From Ceratorhiza oryzae-sativae (lineage: Eukaryota; Basidiomycota; Agaricomycetes; Cantharellales; Ceratobasidiaceae), in the NCBI GenBank assembly GCA_030998015.1, contig JARWMV010000185.1, positions 1-26,265 on the forward strand: a stretch of DNA of 26,265 bases, in the 5' to 3' direction. The notes beneath the pieces were generated by a model. The model made no database searches, was not told where the DNA came from, and saw nothing but the letters and a program-made list of their open reading frames with translations. A program made the translations under genes and the position numbers. How positions within the stretch are numbered: the first letter of the stretch is position 1; the number at the start of each line of letters is the position of its first letter. Positions 19,418-26,265 of the stretch are shown here, in pieces.

Positions 19418-20426
19418 TTAGTCTAGAGCACGAGATCTTCCAAAGATAAAACCGAGAAAGTACGGGATAGTCGTTGTAAGGATGGGAATCCAACCTCCAA
19501 TTTGAGTTACTTGAGCCAAGCACGTACCAGTTGAATCTTTCCGTCTAGGAAGGATTCGACACGTTTTCATTCCGTTTCTTGGGACCAGATAGAGGTGAGT
19601 TTTTCGGCTGAAATAATTATCTAAATGGCGGGCCAGAATCGATGCATCTATTATGAGGCTTACGGACTGCATGACGTACATCGTGACGAATGCAGACGGT
19701 TTTGCCACTATGCTAAGCTCCCGCAATGAATGCCAGCAACATCTCAAATGAGACGACAGGTTGCCAACTGGTTCCCAGAGGGTCGAAATCTACTGAATCA
19801 ATGCCTATAGTCATGGACAGGTAGGCGAGCAGCACAAAGGCTCGGCTAAGAGTGCGATGACGAGGGAAAACGCACGGGGATATGTTGGCTGGCGTCAGTA
19901 ACGCCGAAGGTATAAATCAAGGTTCCACGGTCCTAAGCCCCCCGACGCCTGATAGGTTCTAGGGCTCTAGCTGCTGCTGGGACTTGAAAAAGTTGACAAA
20001 TCCGTCGCCATGAACTGGCCGAGTCGCAAGGTAACGAAGGGCTAAATGATATAGCGGTTTAGATGATAAATATTCTGAGAATAGGGGGGCGACAAGGTTG
20101 AAATCGAGCTTGGATAGAGAGTACCCATGCACTCAAGTATGCATTTCTACCCTGGTTATGAGTTTAGGGTCTGGGCCATTAACTGTGCCGATGAGAGCTT
20201 GGGATATTTCCACAATAGGGAGAGACCATCGTCCATTGTTTGAAAAAAGCGGTGGATTGGTGGAACACACTCCCGCCGGGATGACCGGGTATATCTCTGC
20301 AAAAACCACAGGGCTTAATGAGGTGTAAATCAGTGTCGTGAGGTGTAATAAAACGGGGGGAAGGATCATGGCGTCATGAGGCCGAAAGACACCGGTGTCA
20401 CGGTGTCGGGAGGAATCATCATCCAT
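19418..20426 (-). pseudogene. F-box protein remnant (copy 4)
   Basis: Decayed pieces follow the order of the intact copy on the same strand. SPVVFAEIYPVI (about 20275-20310) matches the end of the F-box (TPVLYRIV). SQALIGTVNGPDPKLI (about 20160-20210) matches the NGQPALRVYP-like block. FVNFFKSQQQLE (about 19975-20005) matches IRFLSSQPRL. Then come GLRTVEP with a stop, the block ALSRAFVLLAYLSMTIGID (about 19800-19860), and CWHSLRELSIVAK (about 19695-19735), which matches SLRELSVIF in copy 1. Stops and frame changes occur between blocks and the first half of the F-box is gone. The block order makes the assignment fairly secure although each piece is short. Confidence 0.6.
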
Positions 20427-20484
20427 TATTACATCCTGGTCCTTCTCCTCGGTTTATTACACGATCGGTTTTTGCAGAGATATA
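20290..20484. repeat. Imperfect inverted duplication of an F-box fragment
   Basis: TATATCTCTGCAAAAACC (20290-20307) is the exact reverse complement of 20467-20484, 18 of 18 bases. Further in, 20343-20365 matches the complement of 20440-20462 at 20 of 23 bases. The right arm lacks about 30 bp between these blocks. The left arm encodes the VVFAEIY piece of F-box copy 4; the right arm gives a VFAEI reading on the plus strand ending in a stop. So two F-box fragments lie head to head. Confidence 0.65.
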
Positions 20485-21202
20485 ACGATGGAGCGGAACC
20501 TTGGTCATGAAGCCGGCTGACGAGTGAGAGAGCTTTGATGTCGCGTCACGAGCAATCGCCAGCTACCAGATCAACGACTGCGGATGAAATGTTCGACATC
20601 CTGGGAGCGGATATGGTTGATTGGGAAGGGTGGCATATCGTGGCACTGGTTATCCCATCGAAGCCCCGGCGCTTACTGCAGGGGTGGCCTTCGATACTCC
20701 ACAACGCACGGCAGATTGGCAACTTCTGTCTATGCTTGCTGCCGCCTATAGGAGTCCCGCCGTGCCTCCGAGCGTTTCGCCACGAGCTAGGGCTGATGAG
20801 CACCCCCGAGCAGCCGGAATTTGAATAGACCCGCCTGTGCTAGGACATGGATTTGGGACCCGAAACAATTCACTACATACCAACCAATTCCAACATTCGC
20901 CAACCCAGGCCTTGTCGCGCTAGTGCACCTCCGTTCTCGCAAGTGGTGTTCAATTTTCCGAGCGCTAGAAATGCAGAGCGTGTGCTGCGTCTCGGTCCAT
21001 TTGCTGCACTTGGGATATACTCGCAAACCTACACCGTAAAATGGTTGCCACTTTACATTTTGGGCGTTAGAATTAACGACAAATACGCGTTCGAGATCAT
21101 CAAATGTCTCAGATTGAGATCTGCGAGAATCTCGCTAGAATCCGTTTGTCTCGCGAACCATCGCTATTTCAGCCTGCCGCTCTGCTTCGCTCCGATGGTG
21201 AA
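20485..21202. other. Intergenic, upstream of the FAD oxidase
   Basis: Open frames at 20535-20828 and 20621-20824 on the plus strand show no recognisable domain and overlap each other, so neither is called as a gene. The first part may contain further decayed F-box sequence. The long frame from 20847 is only an upstream extension of oxidase exon 1. Confidence 0.4.
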
Positions 21203-21208
21203 TATAAA
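21203..21208 (+). promoter_or_regulatory. TATA box of the FAD oxidase gene
   Basis: TATAAA lies 38 bp before the start codon at 21246, a close but possible distance for a fungal gene with a short leader. Confidence 0.4.
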
Positions 21209-21245
21209 CCAGTGGCGCTCACTATCTCCGCCTCGTCTCGTTCAC

Positions 21246-23616
21246 ATGTTCTCCTTGACTCTCTCAGCGCTTGCTCTTGCCGCGGCGGTCTCGGCACGTA
21301 GCCCATACGACGTCTCCAAAGCCGAGTGGGATACCCTCAACTCGACTGTTGGAGGGCGGCTGGGACATGGTGTCCCACTAGCCCGATCTTGCTTTCAGCA
21401 AGTAGGAGCGAATGTCACGACTGGTGGGCCAGACTGCGCGACTGTCCAAGCTAATTACGGAGAGAATGGTGAGTTGAATCCAGTCGAATCAATGAATGGA
21501 AGGATATTCATGTAGTATGCAGATTTCAGGGTGGACCAATTTGGGTCAATGATGAGAGTAAGTCGATTGATGCAGGCGCCCCAAACGGACCATTGAGACT
21601 GTCATTCACTAGACTCAGTGGGAGACATGCCAAACGACAGGCCAAGGATGCCTGCTAGACTCGGATAATCCTAGCAACCCAGCTGCATTCTCTCCCCCCA
21701 AGGTCTGCTATCAGGGCAGTGTCGCACCTTACTACGTGAGTCCCTTCCCATATGACTGCCGCCTGGTATTCTCAATTTCTAGTTGTCCTCTCGTGGCTTA
21801 CTTCCATCTCGAACTTGCCCGATTTGTCTCAGATCTCCGTCAAGGAGGCCCAAGATGTAGCCGCGGCCTTTGCGTTCTCGAAGCAAACTGGTGTCCCGCT
21901 CTCTATCAAAAATACCGGAGTAAGATCTGTGTTGTGCTTTCTTAACCTCCACGCTCATGAGTGTTCGGGACATAGCACGATTTTGCGGGGAAGAGCTCGG
22001 GACCCGGAACCTTGGCACTTTGGGTGAGCTGTCATCTTGCTTCTAATGGAGACCCGGTGCTAAATGTGAATCAATTCCAGACCCGTAACATGCAAGATGT
22101 ACGCCAATCCCCCTCGGCTACGTTGATATTCAAATTTAGAGTTAGATCACTTATGTTCCCTCATTTGTCCCCGATGGATGTTCGGTCGCTGGTGTCCCAG
22201 CTGTAACTCATGGGGTAAGAAGACATTCCATCTCATAATTCACTCGGAATTTGCACAACTAACATGCGAACCACAGGCCGGTGTTACCTTTGAAGCAATG
22301 TATAAATTTGCGGAAGCGAATAAGATTACCTTTGTCGGGGGGTCTGCTAAGTCTGTTGGAGTTGCTGGATGGGTCATGGTGAGTCGATTATTTTCTGCAG
22401 CTAATCGCGCGTATGGCCTCTGATACCTCGCTCACTACTATAGGGTGGAGGCCACTCGGTCCTTTCGAATGCCTATGGTCTCGGCGTTGACCGTGTTCGG
22501 CAATTCCGCATTGTTACTCCCGACGGCGTATATCGTACTGCCAATGCATGCCAGAACCAGGATCTATTTTGGGCTTTGCGCGGAGGCGGAGGTGGAACCT
22601 TTGGTGTCGTTATGGAGATCACCAGCGAGGTCATTCCCAACTCGCTCCCCTTGGTCGTACGTGCAAAATATCCGGTTTAAGCCTGCTGTTGTCCAACTAA
22701 CCGAGGCGAGCAGAGCCTTCAATGGACGTTTGACCCTCAGTTGTTAAACGTAACTGCCCTCATGGCAGTCGCCGTTGAGCAATCCCTTCAGTGGGCCCAA
22801 GATGGCTGGGGCGGATACATCGTCGCAACCACGTCCATCCTCGCCAACCCCAAGCTCGACGCTACCGCCGCCGCCGCCAGCCTCAAACCTCTGACTGACT
22901 TTCTTCACGCTGCCGGAGCCAATGTCGAATGGCACTACTACGATAGCTTTGCTCCGCTCTTCCAAGCCATTCTAGCCGTACCCATCCCAGTCGGAGTCAA
23001 CGGCGCCGTCTCGTCTCGGCTCGTTCCCAAATCGTTGTTTTCGAACGTGCTATCCAGAACTGGTCTGCTTGCTGCGACGTTGAGTACGATAGTCGCGGCG
23101 CAGGGACAAGCTGCGTTGTTTATCACGGCTCCGTTCAACTATCCCGCCGAGGCTGGTACGACGAGCGTCACGCCTGTGTGGCGGGAGGCCGTGTGGCACG
23201 TCATTGCGACGATTCCTTGGGCTTGGGATGCCAATGCGTTGCAGGCCAAGGCCGGATACGCGACGGCTGGCACTGCGGTCACTGCGCTTCGGTTGCTCAC
23301 TCTTGGAGGCAGTGCTTATTTGGTATGTTATTTAGGCTACAGCGGGGTTGTTCGTATTTTAATTTTTGATATTTTTTCTCCTGTAGAATGAGGCAGACAC
23401 TTATGAGCCGTCGTGGCAGCAGTCGTTCTGGGGCCAGTCTAACTATAATCAACTTTTGGGGATCAAGCAGAAGTACGACCCGTCCTCTCTCTTGGATTGT
23501 TGGCATTGTGGTATGTGGTCTCATTTGGCCGCCTCGTGAGCCTGACCTGATTACTGTCTGGTGTCTTAGTTGGCTCAAAGGGCAAGTCTTCACAAATCGA
23601 GTCGTGCCATTATTAG
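21246..23616 (+). CDS. Secreted FAD-linked oxidase, berberine-bridge-enzyme type (12 exons)
   Basis: This family oxidises sugars, alcohols or alkaloid-like compounds using covalently held FAD and oxygen. Exons: 21246-21468, 21523-21557, 21613-21735, 21833-21919, 21976-22023, 22081-22098, 22146-22214, 22277-22378, 22444-22656, 22714-23322, 23387-23510, 23570-23616. They join in phase to 565 residues. MFSLTLSALALAAAVSA is a signal peptide. Next come TQWETCQTTG and the FAD-binding domain: VPLSIKNTG joined to HDFAGKSSGPGT (the His is the expected flavin attachment site), then AGVTFEAMYKFA, GGGHSVLSNAYGLGVD and LFWALRGGGGGTFGVV. The C-terminal BBE domain ends WGQSNYNQLLGIKQKYDPSSLLDCWHC. Before the GGGHS loop only one Gly (VAGWVM) is seen where I expect two. 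Exon 6 is only 18 nt. Two or more N-glycosylation motifs (NST, NVT) fit secretion. The substrate is unknown. Confidence 0.9.
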
Positions 23617-23921
23617 GTGACACGGGTCGAGAATAATCATGGTACCCTTGCAAGGGTAGCGAGGATACCTGGCTATGATGTTATTTTTCATGTAATCGGT
23701 TTATAATTTGATAATCAATCGCGGTCCGCACCGTTTTCGAAGCAGAACTCTGTTGCATTTCGGCTAGTTATGTGCTTACTCGGCGCTTATGGATGGCTTG
23801 GCTATACAGCGCCGATCGTTTATATGCATCGGTAATTTTTCCGTGTACGTTAGTCCTCGCTCGTATCTACACACTAGTTGCCCGATTTTGGCATACTCGC
23901 AAAAAACCTTGTGCTCTGTGT
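23617..23921. other. Intergenic, 3' of the FAD oxidase
   Basis: This presumably contains the oxidase 3' untranslated region. No clear AATAAA, gene or repeat was recognised. Confidence 0.4.
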
Positions 23922-23923
23922 TA

Positions 23924-24120
23924 GGTGCTCAGCCAATCCCCGAATATCTAGCCAGCACCTGATAAGTCCCCACTGGCTAACGATGCTTCTGAGTGCTAAC
24001 CAGGTGTCGGTAGCCCCAGTAGCCCATGCCACTTCTGATCTACCGACTGCTCAGAAGCATCGTTAGACAGATGTAACTCGTGCATGCTAGCTAGATTTCT
24101 GGGGTTTGGCTGAGTGCGCA
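23924..24120. mobile_element. Hairpin element, MITE-like (197 bp)
   Basis: The two halves are inverted copies. The inner arms are perfect: CTAACGATGCTTCTGAG (23977-23993) against 24050-24066, and GTCGGTAG (24006-24013) against 24040-24047. The outer arms align imperfectly out to GGTGCTCAGCCAATCCCC at the left end and its diverged complement at the right. TA dinucleotides flank both ends (23922-23923, 24121-24122), which would suit a Tc1/mariner-type insertion. There is no coding sequence. A structured RNA gene is the alternative. Confidence 0.5.
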
Positions 24121-24743
24121 TATATGGCCTGTATTCTCGCCCTTCATTTGCTGTCATCGTGAGATGAGTGAGAGGCCACAATGAAGCCTAGGGTTTATCC
24201 AGTATGCTCGCTCCCAAAGTTACAAGTCTGTCGGTAGGTGAACAGACTGGACTTGTATTACGAAGGGAATTTCGACATGTAAATCGTGGGAGCCGCGCAC
24301 TTTGGCTGATGTGGGCGCTTTCACGTTGGCTGAAACAGACGTCTCTATTTTGCGTACGATCGTGGGCGTATCCATTTGGATTGAGATGGGTGTCGCTGGT
24401 TCTGATGATCTGGGCGCCTTGGTCACCCGCTGCGAGCCTATTCATCAAAAAAAATGGGAGGTTCAGCCCATTAGATGGTTGCATCATCCAATCTGACAAG
24501 TATTCTGCCGAATCCGATGACGTATCGGGCGATGGATGAGTGCTTATGGTTTCGCCTATTACTGTTAGCGAAGCAGCTTTCATCCAGCCCACAGCACAAT
24601 AAAGATCTCTATCACAGTTGCCTTCATGCATCTGATCACAATCACTTGGCTATTATGCGGGGGTTGAACCGGCAGCCGGCAAGGTATACCACAAGGGTTC
24701 GAATACTCAATCCAAAACATTCGAGTGACCACTGGTCCTTGTA
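24121..24743. other. Intergenic, no recognised gene
   Basis: Open frames on both strands at 24188-24631 overlap each other and contain no recognisable domain; coding on either strand cannot be supported. A T-loop-like GGTTCGAATA at about 24697 lacks the rest of a tRNA. Confidence 0.4.
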
Positions 24744-24750
24744 TATAAAA
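24744..24750 (+). promoter_or_regulatory. TATA box upstream of the phospholipase-like gene
   Basis: TATAAAA lies about 115 bp before the candidate ATG at 24863, a usual distance in fungi. Confidence 0.35.
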
Positions 24751-24862
24751 ACTACTAGCTCACGCGGGTAGTCAAAGATCAACTCATGCTGCCCTCAACC
24801 ATATACTCTTCCATTTCTTGCTTGCCAACGCCTTTACCGCCTTTATTGAAATATCCCCAGCC

Positions 24863-26218
24863 ATGTCTGAAACGTTCCAACGAGATCAGTACGCATTATA
24901 TTGCTCTTGTAAGTTCGATTAATACTATATCTGACCACCGAAATTAGGTCTGATTCACAGTCTGGTCAGTCACTAGTGATTAACGAGGCGGATATTGTCC
25001 TCTGACGTACAGTGGTTCCGGCCTCCGTCCAAAAGAAGACACAGATTACGGACGGGAGAAGTAAGCCAATAATTCTTCGTATTTCTGTGCCAGATCGCTT
25101 ACGGGCAGACATGGGTAGGTATGGAGTACGCTGAACACAGCTACATCGGTGACGCTATACGACTTACCTTGGCTGACGGACACGTGGATTCCGCTCAGGA
25201 CCACAAGTTTACTCTCAGGCACGAGCTGACCGTCACGTATGGAGAGATTAACGGAGTCGCAGGCGACTTTTACGGCACTACAGAACCCATCAGTGATGGC
25301 AGACACTCAGGACCGCGCAAGACGGTTTGTTGAAGTCTACAATGCACTTGCTGGAGTGAGCAACCATCAGCCAAAGGAGGCCCAAGGCGTCCTCAGTGTG
25401 TTGCAAGCTGAGGTCGACTTAGTTAATGATGTGGTGGTTAATGACAAGGATCCGTCAATAGTCACGTACATCCAACTACCGGATATCTCTTTGAAGCTGC
25501 AAGCATTGACCCAGTTTCGGCGTGATAACCTTCCAAGTTATCTAGGACTAGCACGTATCAACTGGGATAACATTGGTCAACATGCTTGCATCGCATATAA
25601 CGCGGGCCACGGCCTGGCACTCCAGGGGGCAGTAGAAGGGGATTTAGAACATGCACACAAGTTGAATGTTTTTGCCGACCACTTTCTCGACGATTCAGGC
25701 ATCATTTCCATATGATGGACGCAGCTAATCGGGTGCTGTACTATTGGGAGATTTTAAATTACGACGGCGACTTTGGCCATGGTTTGATAAAAACGACGAA
25801 TCAACCCGCGGCTATCGACTAGGTCAACAAATAGCGTCATGCATTCGTCGTGTCTCCGAGTCGATCGAAGTAAGAGGCTTAAGCCTATCCAGGGGGCAGA
25901 CGTAGACGAACAGATAAAATAAATTTACTGACAAATTTACCACCCAGAAGCAGGCGGCTATTGGCGGAGAGCTGGTGATAACATGGATTCTGATTGCGTC
26001 CAGTTGAAATGGATATTGCTGAGGAACGGAATAGGGTTGAAGAGCGAGTCGTGGCGCTGCAAGAAGAGTGTGTTGCGATTGTTAAGCACGTGGTTGCACA
26101 AAATGAAGCACAAGGACTAAGAAGGGAATACTTGGTTAGCGCGAAATATCATTCGGGTTTGGAAACCCACGCGGACAAGCATTCACATCAACGACCCAAC
26201 CATGAATCCCATCAATGA
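24863..26218 (+). pseudogene. Fungal phospholipase-like protein, degraded
   Basis: The pieces resemble fungal proteins usually annotated as phosphatidylcholine-hydrolysing phospholipase-like; this is recalled, not searched. A candidate start is the ATG at 24863 (MSETFQRDQYALY), followed by uncertain introns. Recognisable blocks are YGQTWVGMEYAEHSYIGD (about 25096-25150), TYGEINGVAGDFYGT (about 25236-25280), QPKEAQGVLSVLQAEVDLVND, LPSYLGLARINWDNIG, AYNAGHGLALQGAVEGDLEHA and NVFADHFLDDS (about 25665-25700). The last probably belongs to a metal-binding site. The frame shifts by one base near 25296-25305. After FADHFLDDS the expected continuation is replaced by a stop, and later pieces (STRGYRLGQQIASCIRR; a Glu-rich stretch at 25994-26218) lie in different frames. 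It is most likely a decaying gene; undetected introns could account for part of the damage. Confidence 0.5.
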
Positions 26219-26265
26219 GGCGAGACGGACGACGTAATACAACAATGACATTAACACACGCACAA

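Noticed and set aside
24660..24725. Possible tRNA (GGTTCGAATA resembles a T-loop)
   Set aside because: No acceptor stem, D-arm or anticodon arm can be drawn around it.
1..26265. CRISPR array, phage defence system or bacterial operon
   Set aside because: Spliceosomal introns and fungal gene families are present throughout, and no repeat-spacer pattern or operon spacing was seen. The only regular arrays are inside the LTRs.

Overview
This window looks like nuclear DNA of a filamentous basidiomycete, probably an Agaricomycete. The reasons are very short GT-AG introns (about 47-69 nt), a local family of F-box genes, a BED-finger hAT transposase and a LINE with endonuclease, reverse transcriptase and RNase H. 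A Rhizoctonia-like host is a guess from the style of these families. No rRNA, tRNA, CRISPR or bacterial operon was seen. All assignments come from reading the sequence; no database was searched.

Positions 1-11163 are a nest of transposons. A decayed hAT transposase gene on the minus strand runs off the left edge. It is cut in two: the N-terminal half lies at 10129-10997 and the C-terminal half at 1-1936. The cut is a LINE of about 8.1 kb (1969-10101, plus strand) flanked by a 10-bp target duplication (GGATATGACT). It landed inside what was a 49-nt intron of the hAT gene. The LINE has ORF1 (coiled coil and zinc knuckles) and ORF2 (endonuclease, reverse transcriptase, RNase H, terminal CCHC), both broken by stops and frameshifts. 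ORF1 is further split by two related solo LTRs, 2921-3610 (duplication ACAGG) and 4364-5139 (duplication CCAGA). Removing each LTR plus one duplication restores the ORF1 frame. CpG is almost absent from the left hAT half, the LINE 5' part and the first LTR. It is plentiful in the second LTR and in the LINE 3' part. This gives a relative order of events and one unexplained boundary inside ORF2.

Positions 11164-20830 are a genic region. A ten-exon minus-strand gene for a nucleolar multi-RRM protein of the Nop4/RBM28 type (13360-16438) sits among F-box genes and remnants: one plus-strand copy with a single-base frameshift (11447-12594), a plus-strand exon 2 scrap (13063-13345), one intact minus-strand copy (17287-18411), and a decayed minus-strand copy (19418-20426) with a short inverted fragment beside it. 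The Nop4-like gene itself carries a frameshift in its second RRM, either a real lesion or a sequence error.

Positions 20831-26265 hold an intact-looking secreted FAD-linked oxidase of the berberine-bridge-enzyme type (12 exons, 565 aa, 21246-23616), a 197-bp hairpin element with MITE-like features (23924-24120), and a degraded gene resembling fungal phosphatidylcholine phospholipase-like proteins (24863-26218). The genes do not form a pathway. The region reads as a transposon-rich chromosome arm next to a rapidly turning-over F-box family.
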